From NCBI GenBank assembly GCA_029851415.1, contig CM056742.1, positions 76,684,748 through 76,748,747 of the forward strand: DNA of 64,000 nt, in the 5' to 3' direction. The position numbers and the translations under genes are program-made. Shown piece by piece: positions 1 to 11,222 of the stretch. The notes below the pieces were generated by a model. The model did not search any database. It had not been told where the DNA came from and saw only the letters and a list, made by a program, of their open reading frames with translations. How positions within the stretch are numbered: position 1 is the first letter of the stretch; every line of letters starts with the position of its first letter. The stretch comes from Eretmocerus hayati (Eukaryota > Arthropoda > Insecta > Hymenoptera > Aphelinidae).

Positions 1-34
1 TGATAGGATATAGAGTCTTTCCTAATGTATATCG

Positions 35-834
35 AATCCCCCCCACCCCCCACTTCACTTTTTCCAAAAGTTTAACTCGGCGAGTATGGCCATCCTTCCC
101 CCCTATCACTTCATCTGGGATCAAAATTTGAATTCCAATTCTTGAGGGTCATGAGATCAGGGGAAACATGTCGAGTAACTATTCGGCAAAATCTAAACGT
201 GAAACTAATCAAAAGAGAAAGAAAAATACTAATTCGAACTCTTAAGAGTCGTCAGATCAAGAAGAGTATCTCGAATAAATATTTTGAAGAAACTTAAGGT
301 GAAACGCATAGATAAGGATTGATTGGATCACAATTTGATTCTTTCGGTAATTTTGTCTCAACTTGAGTTACTCACCATCTCTTTCATCTGCCAGATATAT
401 TGAGAATGATCATCTATTTAGACCTATGGAAAGCAACCGGGAAGCAGAAGATTCAATCCAGTACTGATTGCTTTAGTTCAAGAATCAGTAGAGATGGTGA
501 GTGACTCAAGTTGAGTCAAAATTACCGGAAGAATCAAATTGTAATCCAATCAATCCTTATCCATGCGTTTCACGTTAAAATTCTGCAAAATAATCACTCG
601 ATATACTCTTCTTGATCCCACGACTCTCAAGAGTTGAAATTAGTATTTTTCATCCTCTTTTCATTAGTTTCACGTTTAGATTTTGCTGGATAGTTGATAC
701 TCGACATGTTTCCCCTGATTTCATAACCCTCAAGAGTTGAAATTCAATTTACGATCCCAGATGAAGTGATAGGGGGAAAAGATGGCCATACTCGCCGAGT
801 TACACTTTTGGAAAAAGTGAAGATGGGGGGGGAT
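35..834. repeat. Left terminal palindrome (~0.8 kb)
   Basis: Positions ~40-410 pair with ~485-834 as an imperfect inverted repeat around a ~75 bp centre. The outer end has a C-rich run followed by CACTTCACTTTTTCCAAAAG (51-70). The inner end has its complement, followed by a G run. The same palindrome recurs at 8311-9125. Confidence 0.85.
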
Positions 835-1472
835 TTCAACACTTGGCTATGATGATGATTGGATAGTCTCAGATCAAAAAACATGCTGTAAATAGTAGCA
901 TGTACGAAAACACAAAAAACTTGTATGTACCTGATCCATAGAAATCATTCTCCTAATTAACACTAGTGTGCTCCATTCCCAGATGAGTATTCTTTGATCC
1001 TGAGCAAAGAAAAATCTGGAGAAGTGAAACTTTGTATTTTTGATAGCAGGACTTGGACTTACTACATGAAATTGACTTGGTTTGATGCAAAGGTTCCTAA
1101 CCCACTTGTGACAGTGCTTGCAAGAGAACATTTTGAATCACGAAGAACTTCTAGATTGTGGGAATACCCCACATGAGTTGGTTCGTCCACTCTTCAGCAA
1201 GAGAGGATGCTAACTATCAAAGTGAATAACTAATAACTAATTGATAAGTGGAACATAGAATTATGACACTACATGTGTTGCCCAACATTTTTCAAGAACC
1301 AAATACTGAAATAAATTCCATGTAGCGGTAATTCGTAACACATCAAGAAGATGGAGCAATCCGTGCGGAATCATTCTGAGAGGAATGAAGGTTCAGAAGC
1401 ATCATGTGATATGTGTTTAGATTTCTGATGAAATGATCCTCGCGATACTTCCGGATAGATGTATGGATCTAG

Positions 1473-1622
1473 GCCCGAATTTATAGTCGTAATCCGGAGT
1501 CCGGATAAGCTAATCCGAGTCGCCACAATAGGTGCGGCGAGTTCGAGAATCTATTAGGACTGGCGATTGTGGCGCCTCGGATTAGCTTATTCGGACTCTG
1601 GATTACCACTATAAATTCGAGC
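1473..1622. mobile_element. 150-bp palindromic MITE, left arm only
   Basis: Terminal inverted repeats start GCCCGAATTTATAGT and end ACTATAAATTCGAGC, and almost the whole element folds back on itself. It is flanked by TCTAG (1468-1472) and TTTAG (1623-1627), a likely 5-bp target duplication. The matching place in the opposite arm (~7675) reads straight through as an empty site. It therefore inserted after the two arms were formed, or was lost from one arm. Confidence 0.75.
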
Positions 1623-1635
1623 TTTAGTTTGTTTA

Positions 1636-2400
1636 GTGATTGACTCCTTAACCAATCATTTTTTCAGTTTGAACTTACCACTCCCCATCAAGAGCGTAAA
1701 TGTGCCTTTCTTTCTCCATAATAATCTTGATGAAACAGATGAACCCTATACAACTTTTTCATCCTGTTCAGAAATTAACCTATGCCATCACGTTCACAAA
1801 ATATATGACAAGAATGTGAGTGGCACACGCCAAGAGAGTAAAATCCATATACCATATGAGTAAGAGTGTAGCTGAGACCTTCGGATTAGAGTATTACGCA
1901 ATGGGAATATAATATTCAGAAGTTACCAGAGCAGCACCAGGAATCAGTGTTTATATATCACAACAACTGTTCTTGGATAGTCGTCAACTGGACTGACCTG
2001 TCTCACAACATCTAAATGTGAGAGACGCTCCCTCTTGATGTGTTGGACATTGACAGGTTTTTATTGAGACACAAAAAGCAACACGAAGGATATTCTATTG
2101 GTCGCACTCCTCTTCAACTAGAGTGGTTTATGTTTATGTACTTTTCTTTGAGATGCACAATTTATAGCTCCACATTTGGGTCTGTCTGAAGTATTCAGGG
2201 AACTGAAAGTCAATACAATGCTGAAATGTGGATACTGGCATTCATTTTTTCTCACGATCAAATCCTAAATTGTCCAAATATGTTTGAAGACCAACAACAG
2301 CGAGAATGACACACATTCTGGCCTATGATTCTTATATCACTCCAGACAAAAAAACCTACAACAATAGGTGGCTCTTATTCCTCTAACAATGAGAGCTAAT
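1636..2400 (+). pseudogene. Unrecognised decayed coding-like block, left arm copy
   Basis: A 75-codon ORF (1636-1863) starts MIDSLTNHFF. The encoded similarity to the right-arm copy (6955-7666) continues across stops and frameshifts to ~2400, for example the shared ISQQLFLDSRQL and ATRRIFYWSHS segments. I recognise no domain. The pairing proves only shared ancestry of the arms, not coding function. Confidence 0.3.
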
Positions 2401-2959
2401 TTGTACAAACTGCCTGCAGGCGGTGCTACGATTGGCATCAATCGGCAATCAGTTTCAGCTGTTATCTCTACATTATATGATCAAAATAGTTAAAAATGTT
2501 ACAACATTTTACTGCTGCAGCGAAATAACGCCATCTGCTACACATGCGGCTGCAATTCTGCATCAAAACATCACCCGTGTTCTCGCGGGCGATCGTCCCG
2601 CGTGGTCGACCCCAACAATCGATTGTGTTCGACTTCGAGTGTCATAACGCGGCTGAAATCTTGACGCGGAAAATTGGGAAGGGTCGAAATTAGTGAGCAA
2701 GATATTTTGGCACTAAACGCTGTCAGCGGCAAAATGACTTGCGAATATCCTTGTTGAAGACCGAAATAACGGGTTCAGAGGGATCGAGACCTCCCTGAAC
2801 CCAGAAAAGCATGGAATAAGTAAGTTCGAAGAAATGTGTGAGGTTGAAACGGCCAAACTCAGCGTATATAAGGCACGACGGCCTTGCACGCGCTCTCTCT
2901 CTTGCTCACGTGTTCTTCTCTCCCATACTCTCGGCAGCAAGGCGCTGCCGCGCCTTTTG

Positions 2960-4010
2960 ATCGATTTATCTATTGAGATGAGCTGTCGACAAGCTTCACC
3001 CATTGCTAAATATTCCGCTTCAGAAGTTGAAAGAGTTACATATTTTTGTTTGTCACTTTTCCAAGCAATTATATCTTCAAACCAATTGATAACATAACCC
3101 GCAGTTGGAGTTGAATCATCACAATCTCGGAAACTAGCATCAGTTGATGCCTCTAAATTTTCACCTAAAGATGTAAAAATGATTCCTAGATTCTTTGTTC
3201 CTTTGAGATACCTAAGGATGCAACATTTTTCTAACCAATTTTTTCAATCAATTCTAAGAAAATTCACATCAAACTCGATGTCAGGTCGCGTAGCTACTGA
3301 CAAGTACATCAAACAACCAATAGCTTCTCGATATGGTACTCTTTTCGATTCTTTATCCGTAATCGTAATTTGATATTCGTTCGATTCGATTTCACTTTTC
3401 TCATTTTGGTTACTCACTTGTCTCGTTATCATTGGTGTATTTTGATGATTGGGATCTTGCATATTGAATCCCTCTAGAATAGTTTGAGTGTACTGAGCTT
3501 GCTGTAATAGAATCGCTCCTCTTTCAATGTTCCTTTCAATATTTATTCCTAGGAATAGTTTGGGTTCACCAAGATCTTTTATTTCAAAGACTTCACTCAG
3601 AAGTGATTTGACACACAATAATTTATTTGAATCGTTACTTGCGACTATCATATCATCTACATATGGGAGAACAAGTATCATGATTTCATTTTTTCTCCAT
3701 GTGAAAAGACAAGGTTCATGTAAATCATTTTCTAAACCTAGTGCTTTCATTTTTTTTCTGAATCGTTCGTTCCATTTCTTAGGACTAACTCTCAATCCAT
3801 ATTTAATGATCTTTCGAGTTTCCAAACTTGAATCGATAGAATATTCTTATCAACATTAAGACCTTTTGGAATCCCCATGTATACTTCTCCATGCAAATCC
3901 CCATTCAAGAAAGCTGTCTTGAGGGCATAGGATGATCTGCTATAAAAAAATTTTCTATTACGAATAAATTCTCTGTACCCTTATGGACATAAAGTTTCAT
4001 GGAGTGTATA
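2960..4010 (-). pseudogene. Ty1/Copia pol fragment (RT end and RNase H)
   Basis: On the minus strand, 3244-3825 encodes the back half of a Copia reverse transcriptase. It contains the catalytic motif YVDDMIVAS, then FEIKDLGEPKLFLGINI and the RPDIEFDVNFL segment. Translation further downstream (3003 to ~2960) gives the RNase H start around GEACRQLI. Upstream (3830-3960) an out-of-frame continuation encodes the LNGDLHGEVYMGIPKG-type motif just before the RT core. Several frameshifts separate these blocks and no gag, protease, integrase or LTR is visible nearby. It sits in the unpaired centre of the giant inverted repeat, so it probably inserted into or was captured by that structure. Confidence 0.85.
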
Positions 4011-6068
4011 GGGGTCCAGGTATTCACTCAAAATAGCATCAATTCAATAAAAACAGTCATTTTGGTTTGCTCGTTGACGATGAACCATCAACTCCCTATC
4101 TTGGAGGTTTCTTTCCCTGATAGATGTATACCATATAAAGCTTTTCATCAGAGGAATTCTGAATAGATTGACTCATGCCAACTAGAACATTATTGAGGTG
4201 AGAATGTCTATTGAGGCCTATTCTTCTATTAATTTCTTCGGGTGAAGACTATGTTTGATTCTTTGACCAAAAAGACCTGTCTGATCAAAAAACTGTCCGA
4301 CCATTCCGTTGTTATTCATACCGAGATAATATGTGTGGAATTTCATCAAGATCCGATCGAGTGTTCATCGCCAACTGAGACTTCTATTTGACCATTAATC
4401 CAAAAACTGAATTGCTGGGGAATAACAATTGAAAGGAAAAGTGTACATGTACAGCAGAGCTAGCGCACTCACTCAACTCAAGGATCTTCAACTTGGCACA
4501 GGTGTTTTTCCAACATCTTCTCAAATCTCACTACCGTCTGATGTGAATAACTGCTTTGCAGGGGTTATACGCCATGAGATTCTTAACTATCAGTTCACCA
4601 AGCTTTTGAAACTAATTTTATTGATTGCTGCTCATATCACACCTTGGTGGACTCACTGATTTCTCCACAGCGGATGAAAGTCCATAGATACACACATAGT
4701 CACTTCCTATTTTATACTCATAAAAATATGCCAATAACGCCATGAGCTAATATGGTGCGATACTGACTGTTGTTCAACTTCTTAGAATGCTAGTTACTCA
4801 AACTTGCGCTTTTGGACTTTTTCAAACTATGAATGCACCATGGTGTAAAGGAGATATGGTGTGCTCACGCGCAGCGTGAGCTCTCAGCCAATCAGGTTTT
4901 GACCCCAGGCAAGCGCTCGTCCAATCAGCGCTCGCGCGGGAATCAACAGAGTTCAAAGTTGTCTCGCGCATCTTACAACCACTTGATGACCCCATGTGTC
5001 AGTTTTAACACGTCCTAAGTGATTTCACGCACTCTTGACACCTAATTTCGGATTCTGATTAACAGTGTCGTGAGTTTTAATGTGATGAAGGATTTTAAAG
5101 CCTGTTTCAAGGCTGTTGAAAAACGTGGTTCCAATATTCGCAGGTCTGTAAAATATTCCTGGGTCGACTAATGATTTGTAAAACCTATGTATCCGAAGAA
5201 AAAGATCCAATTCTTGAAAGATGTGAACATTACTTTAACTAAGCTCGTTCAGTGGAAGGTTCTCTTTGTTTACATTCCTCACTCAATTCTTACATTTGAT
5301 ACTGAAATGTAAACATATTGCCGTGACCTTCAGTGTTCTCATAAAACTTGTAGCAAGAATTGGACATATCGATTCGACGAAAAAGTAATGTAACGTGAGT
5401 ACGTGACTTTCTGTAAAGTCGATAACTGATGATGCCAAGAAAGTAGAGTTATTCAAAATTTAAATCACATTCGATTTGATTCATTCTCAAATTGATGGAT
5501 CCTAAACACTTTTTTCTATTCTGAGCCCACATCTCGGTTTTCGGACATAATTGTATAATATCTAAGTACACGGCCTCTGGAGCCATGAAAATCGGATCAA
5601 ATCTCCTATTCCTACAGATCCTGCGTTGTTCTGAAGCCGTGAATTGAGGATTTGAGGTACAGAAGTGCATTTTCTCATAAATCGGTCGAAAAATTACGGG
5701 AAGAAGTTTTCCGTGGATCGCATTTGATATGTTCCTTCGAATACCATATCGAAATCTTTGAGGTGATTTTGGTCGCATTAACGGTTGCTTCCGGCCCACA
5801 GTGCCAAACCGACGAATTTTATTCTCAGAATATTATTCTAGAAGGGGAATTCTAATTTTTCCAAAGCTAATGGTGGAGCAATTATTTTGATGGGAAAGCA
5901 GAGAAATATTTCCGGGAATACCCATGTACCAAAACGTATTCGTTCACTGTTCGTTGCACTGAATGAGTTCGTCCCTGCGTAATTCTCTTGTTCCAATAAG
6001 AGATAGCTTCTCGCAAAATGTAACATTGTTATTGAAAAAAAAGCCGGACAAGGGGGAAAAAATTTGGA
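4011..6068. other. Centre of inverted repeat, no gene recognised
   Basis: I find no known domain, tandem repeat or long inverted repeat here. Open frames are short, the longest being 116 codons at 5449-5799 on minus, and resemble no family I know. A short stretch near 4831-4856 shares ~18 bp, inverted, with 9122-9140. Confidence 0.4.
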
Positions 6069-6143
6069 AGTGATGGGATTTGAACTCGGATCATCGGATT
6101 GAGAAGCGAAAGAGCCGACTACGAGACCACGAGCGACATCACT
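6069..6143 (-). tRNA. tRNA-like sequence (SINE head or tRNA pseudogene)
   Basis: On the minus strand the ends AGTGATG and CATCACT form a perfect 7-bp acceptor-like stem. A B-box-like GAGTTCAAATCCC precedes the 3' side. The D-arm/A-box part (CGTGGTCTCGTAGTCGGC) is only tRNA-like and the T stem is poorly paired in the standard register. I could not assign an anticodon, so this is more likely a tRNA-derived SINE head or pseudogene than a working tRNA. Confidence 0.4.
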
Positions 6144-6407
6144 GAAATCTGCATAAACCGCAGCCCTGACATGCGGGCTTGGGATTTGATTCATTCTCGA
6201 TTCTAGTCGAGTCCTTCACGTTTTAGGATGAGATCATACGTATCAACATCACTTAGTTGTATCGAACAATTACAAAATATAATCTTATCGCGTAAAATGT
6301 CAAGCGATTCGTGGCTGGCTCATATCGGCTGCTACAGTAAACAACCAATATGGCTGACGGTGGGGTCTGCGCAGACCGAGACGAAAATCCGTCCTCCGTG
6401 TGAGCAC

Positions 6408-8310
6408 AAGATATCAAAAGGCGCGGCAGCGCCTTGCTGGCGAGTATATGAAAGAGAAGAACATGTGAGAAAGAGAGAGAGCGCGCGCGCAAGGCTGCCG
6501 TGCCTTATATACGCTGAGTTGGGCCGTTTTAACCTCACACATTTTTTCGCACTTACTTATTTCATGCTTTTCTGGATTCAGGAGGGTCTCATTCCCTCTG
6601 AACCCGTTATTTCGGTCCTCAACGAGGATATTGGCAAGTCATTTCGCCGCTGACAGCGTTTAGTGCCAAAATATCTTACTCACTAATTTCGCCCCTTCCC
6701 AATTTTTTCGCGTCAAGATTTCAGCCGCGTTACGACACTCGAAGTCGAACACAATCGATTGTTGGGGTCGACCACGCGGGACGATCGACCGCGAGAACAC
6801 ACGGGTGATGTTTTGATGCAGCCGCATGTGTAGCAGACGGCATTATTCCGCTCCAGCAATAACATGTTGTTGCAGTAACATGTAACTTTTCTGACTATTT
6901 TGAAGCAGAGATTGAAAGCCAATCGTAGCACCGCCTGCAGCGAGCTTGTAGAAATCAGCTCTCATTGTTGAGGGAATAAGAGCCACTTATTGTTGTGGGT
7001 TTTCTTGTCTGGAGTGATATGAGAATAAAAGGCCAAAGGCCAAAATGTGTGTTATTCTCGCTGTTGTGCAGTGTCAAGAATTGATCTTCAAAAATATTTG
7101 GAAAATTTAGGATTTGATCGTGAGGAAAAATGAGTGCCAGTGTCAATCTACATTTCAGCCGTGTATTGACTATCAGTTTCCTCAATACTTCAGAGAGACC
7201 CAACTCTGAAAAATTGTGCATCTCAAAGAAAATTTGATAAACCACTCTAGTTGAAGGAGAGTGTGACCAATAGAATATCCTTCGTGTTGCTTTTCGTAGA
7301 CCTGTCAATGTCCAACACATTAAGAGGGATCGTCTCTCACATTTAGATGTTGTAAGACAGGTCAGTCAATTGACGACTGTCCAAGAACAGTTGTTGTGAT
7401 ATATAAGCACTGATATTTGGTGTTGCTCTGGTTATTACTTTTGAATATGATATGTCCATTGCGTAATACTCTAACCCAAAGGTCTCAGCTAGACTCTTAC
7501 TCTCATATTTTACTTTCTTGGCACTAAATTCTGAATAGGATAAGAAAGTTGTACAGGGTTCACCTGTTTCATCAAGAGTATTATGAAGAAAGAAAGGCAC
7601 TTTTACGCTCTTGGTGGGAAGTGGTAAGTTCAAATTGAAAAAATTATTACTTGAGTTGTCAATCACTAAACAAACTGGATCCGTACATCATCTATCTGGA
7701 AGTATGTTGAGGATCATTCAAACACATATCACATAATGCTTCTGAACCTTCAGTTCCCTCAGAATGAATTCGCACGAATTGCTCTAACTTCTTGATGTGT
7801 TATGAATTACCAATGTGCTACATGGAATTTGTTTCAGTTTTTGGTCCTTGGAAAATGTTGAACAACAGATGTGGTGTCATAATTCTATGTTCCAGTTATC
7901 AATTAGTTATTAGTTATTCACTCTGATATTTAGTATGCTCTCTTGCTGAAGAGTGGATGTCGTTCATCATCAGGGAAATTTTCACAATCTAGAAGTTCCT
8001 CGTGATCCAAAAATTTTCTCTTGCAAGCACCATCACAAGTGGGTTAGGAGTCTTCGCATCAACTCAAGTCAATTCCATGAACTAATTACAAGAGTCTTGC
8101 TATCAAAAATACAAAGTTGTCCTTCTCCAGATTTTTCTTTGTTTATGATCAAAAAATGTTCATCTTGGAATGAAGCACACTAGTGTTAATTAGGAGAATG
8201 ATTTTTATGGATGAGATACATAGAATTTTTTTTTGTTCCCCTACATGCTACTTTTTACAGCATGTTTTTCAATCTCAGGATATTCAGTCATTACCATAGC
8301 CAAGTGTTGG
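6408..8310 (-). repeat. Right inner arm of the giant inverted repeat
   Basis: Reverse complement of 835-2965. It lacks the MITE found in the left arm. The GC-rich block 6415-6530 matches 2850-2960. Confidence 0.85.
6955..7666 (-). pseudogene. Unrecognised decayed coding-like block, right arm copy
   Basis: Two minus-strand ORFs lie end to end. 7343-7666 (107 codons, starts MIDNSSNNFF) and 6955-7320 (121 codons, containing ATRRIFYWSHSPSTRVVY) look like one reading unit broken by a stop and frame change. The left arm carries the same segments, more damaged. No known domain was recognised. It could be the remains of the element's own protein or chance open frame in a duplicated arm. Confidence 0.3.
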
Positions 8311-9125
8311 AATCTCCTCCCCCTCACTCCACTTTTTCCAAAAGTATAACTTGGCGAGTATGGACATCCTTTCCCCCTATCACTTCATCTGGGATCAAAA
8401 ATTGAATTTCAACTCTTGCGGGTCATGAAATCAGGGGAAACATGTCGAGTAACTATTTAGCAAAATTTAGCAAAATTTAAACATGAAACAAATGGGTAGA
8501 AAATGAAAAATATTAATTTCAACTCTTGAGAGTCGTGAGATCAAGAAAAGTATGTCGAGTAATTGTTTTGCAAAATCTGAACGTGAAACGCATGGAAAAG
8601 GATTGATTACATTACGATTTGACTTTCTCGGTAATTTTGACTCATCTTGAGTTACTCACCATCTCTACTGAATTTTAAACTAAACCGATCAATGCTAGAT
8701 TGAATTTTCTGGTTTCCTTTTCTTCTCAATGGTCTGAATGAATTATTTTCATTACATTTCATAGACGAAGGAGATGGTGAGAAACTCAAGTTGAGTCAAA
8801 ATTACCGACAAAGTCAAATCATAATGTAATCAATTCTTTTCCATGCGTTTCACGTTCAGATTTTGCAAAACAATTACTCGACATACTTTTCTTGATCTCA
8901 CGACTCTCAAGAGTTGAAATTAATATTTTTCATTTTCTACCCATTTGTTTCATGTTTAAATTTTGCTAAATTTTGCTAAATAGTTACTCGACATGTTTCC
9001 CCTGATTTCATGACCCGCAAGAGTTGAAATTCAATTTTTGATCCCAGATGAAGTGATAGGGGGAAAGGATGTCCATACTCGCCAAGTTATACTTTTGGAA
9101 AAAGTGGAGTGAGGGGGAGGAGATC
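8311..9125. repeat. Right terminal palindrome (~0.8 kb)
   Basis: About 8314-8660 pairs with 8770-9122. It is the same palindrome as 35-834, with the conserved C-rich outer and inner edges and CACTTTTTCCAAAAG at 8330 and its complement near 9092. Its centre (8665-8765) differs from that of the left palindrome. Confidence 0.85.
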
Positions 9126-9904
9126 TCCTTTACATCATGGAATGCACCATAGAGATTGCCCTAGGAATTTTTCCTCTGCATAGAATGCTCACACTTGATG
9201 CAATGAATCAATTCTCCTCCAACTTGAATTCAAAATTGAAAAATTTCACAGATTTCTGGAAGATCTGACTGAACTCACAAGATCATCGAAAAATCCGTCT
9301 AACACCGAAATGGGATTCATCAATCACACTTTTTCCATTTGGTCCAAGAATGTACACGTTTGGATAACAATCTTCTCAATATTAACACTTCCGAGAGCTC
9401 TATCATCGGTATAATTGTGCATGAGGGAATTTTGAGAAAATGGATCACTGTGAAGCAATTGAATGAGCATGAATAGGACTTCTCACTACACTACAAATGA
9501 TTCTACTATCAATTTGAGCTATTGGATATGTGGCTGTTATGTCTCGTGCATCAAAGGACCCCGCACAAAATCAATGGGAAGTGGCTTAAGAGTGCTCTCC
9601 ACCTTTTGGAAAGCGAAGGTGCAACCCCTAGCGGTCAAATTGGTATATTGACAATAACAATTGGAAGATGATAGAGGCACGTATGGCCCACGATCCCTAG
9701 CGTTCCTCCGCGCGCGGGGGAGCACTAGGTGCGAGGCTAGGTGTGTTCTGTCAAGTAACGTTGAGCCCATGTCTTTTCTTCACGGAATTCTTCGTAAATA
9801 AACATTTAAAATATGATCAGAGTACAACCCCCATTCTATAATCCAAAACCCGAGTTTCCTTTGGATGCCTGCGGATTAAGTCATATTTTTGTGAGCTTGC
9901 AGCA
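9126..9904. other. No gene recognised
   Basis: No convincing ORF, tandem repeat or element end was seen, apart from a 38-bp block (9553-9590) that recurs inverted at 16235-16272. Confidence 0.4.
9553..9590 (+). repeat. 38-bp perfect inverted repeat, left copy
   Basis: AAAGGACCCCGCACAAAATC and the following 18 bases are exactly complementary to 16235-16272, while flanking sequence does not align. Confidence 0.8.
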
Positions 9905-9998
9905 CGAGTATCACGGTAGCTGAGTGGTTAGCACGTCCGCCTTTGGTTGTGTCGGCCTGGGGTTCGATTCCCGACTACTCCAAATTTTTTTTTTTTTT
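9905..9998 (+). tRNA. tRNA-like sequence with Pol III terminator (probable SINE head)
   Basis: An A box (TAGCTGAGTGG, 9917-9927) and a perfect B box (GGTTCGATTCC, 9961-9971) lie at tRNA spacing. CTACTCC (9975-9981) partly pairs with CGAGTAT (9905-9911). A T run (9985-9998) follows, as a Pol III terminator would. Extra bases between the acceptor-like arm and the A box and an irregular anticodon arm argue against a normal tRNA. A tRNA-derived SINE or pseudogene fits better. Confidence 0.5.
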
Positions 9999-11208
9999 CT
10001 TCTTCATCAATCAAATCTTCTTCCAATAATATGCAAAGGTAATCGAAACACCGCCGGATAAAATCCGAATCCTAGATTTTTTACTGATGATGGGAAAGTT
10101 TTCCAGTGTGGTTCATCAGAACTTACAGATCATTGCTTTTATCACATGCCCCCCTCCCCTCCTGATTTATCAGAATTCTATACAGAACCTAAAGAAGTAT
10201 CTTTTTTGTTATTAATCCTGGGTTCCTCATAACTACACAACATTTTAATGTGTACCCCCCCCCCCCCTATCCTGGTTTGTCAGCATTATAGGAACAATTT
10301 TTTAATTTTCAAATGCGTATGCTTATCCTTGTGTCGATCGTACGTATGCATAAAATATATACTCGTATTTAGTAAGAAATTAATTCTTCGTCATAGCTCA
10401 CATCAGAGGTGTTATTAGGATTTACCTCACCTTATCTGTGCCCATGGATGTATGAAAATCCGTGGCACAAGTGATTTTTGATCTTGGATAGAATCAGAGA
10501 TAATCTGATCGAATAGAAAGCGTCCAAATTGTCGCCAAAATTTCTATTACTCATCTTTGCCGAGCACAGCAGACAATATTTACATGCAGTGACATGTCGC
10601 CGCGACGAATCGAATGATAATTCGAGCGAGAGAGATAGACGACCCAACCCATATATGTATAAGCACTACACACATATACACACAAGCTGGTATTTGTTTT
10701 GCAATCGAGCCTACTTTTTGATAATCCGACAAACAATCAAGACGAACATCATCCCTACGGCTTTCCTACACTAACTATTGCTCGAATTCCGACAGCACCA
10801 ATAATATATCACGACAGTCGAGGAAATTACCGGGCATCGCTCATAAGCAGCACGTATGAGGAACGCGGAATCATCGCGGTCCGTACGTGCCGCTAGCATA
10901 GGCCATTTTAATGGAAAGTACGCAGGGGCGGACTGGCCATTGGGTGATTTGGGAGAGTTCCCCCTGGGCCGCTGCCTCGACAGAGGCCGCGGCCGCACAA
11001 TTATCGAAAGAATAATAAATCGGTGCCACGAGATATCTTAGCATTTCGATTCACCTGACTCACATCAATTGGCAATCCGCTTCATTTGGCCAACGTGACA
11101 ACATGATATAACCATAGACGTCAATATTTCAATGAAGACGGCCCGAACAAAGTGATTTCGAAGCATGAGTCTTGTAAGAACTGCACTATCTGTTGTTTCA
11201 GACTGTTG
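9999..11208. other. Unassigned spacer with one hAT-like terminus
   Basis: No gene was recognised. At 10923 the string CAGGGGCGGACTGGCCAT resembles hAT-family terminal sequences, but no matching inverted end was found nearby. C runs occur at 10149 and 10255. Confidence 0.3.
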
Positions 11209-11222
11209 AATCAGTAGAGTCT
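11209..11222. repeat. Target-site duplication of R1-like LINE, low side
   Basis: AATCAGTAGAGTCT here is repeated exactly at 12036-12049, bracketing the LINE body and its poly-A (read as poly-T on plus). Confidence 0.85.

Larger units (their letters stand above)
835..2965 (+). repeat. Left inner arm of the giant inverted repeat
   Basis: This block is the reverse complement of 6408-8310. Shared landmarks include the AACACTAGTGTGCT region (~958), the segment around 2400-2640 and the GC-rich block 2870-2960. Compared with the right arm it carries an extra 150-bp MITE (1473-1622) and many small indels. Confidence 0.85.
35..9125. mobile_element. Giant inverted-repeat (foldback-like) element
   Basis: The sequence from about 35 to 2965 reappears as its reverse complement at about 6408 to 9125. 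Both arms have the same order of blocks: an outer ~0.8 kb palindrome, then ~2 kb of shared sequence ending at the GC-rich stretch next to TTTTGATC (2955) and its complement (6412). The central 3.4 kb is unrelated between sides and holds a Copia pol fragment and a tRNA-like sequence. Arms differ by scattered substitutions, small indels and one MITE present only on the left. No transposase is recognised inside. It could be a foldback transposon, or a one-off inverted duplication of a smaller element. No target duplication was identified at the ends. Confidence 0.75.

Noticed and set aside
2834..3097. ORFs around the GC-rich block at 2870-2960 as a small gene
   Set aside because: The block is shared with the opposite arm without frame conservation and runs into the Copia fragment.
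5449..5799. 116-codon minus ORF
   Set aside because: No domain recognised, and low-complexity neighbours. Retained only as unassigned sequence.
4831..9150. 18-bp inverted match between 4831-4856 and 9122-9140 as terminal repeats of one element
   Set aside because: Match is short, diverges on both sides, and the left site lies in the unpaired centre of the giant inverted repeat.
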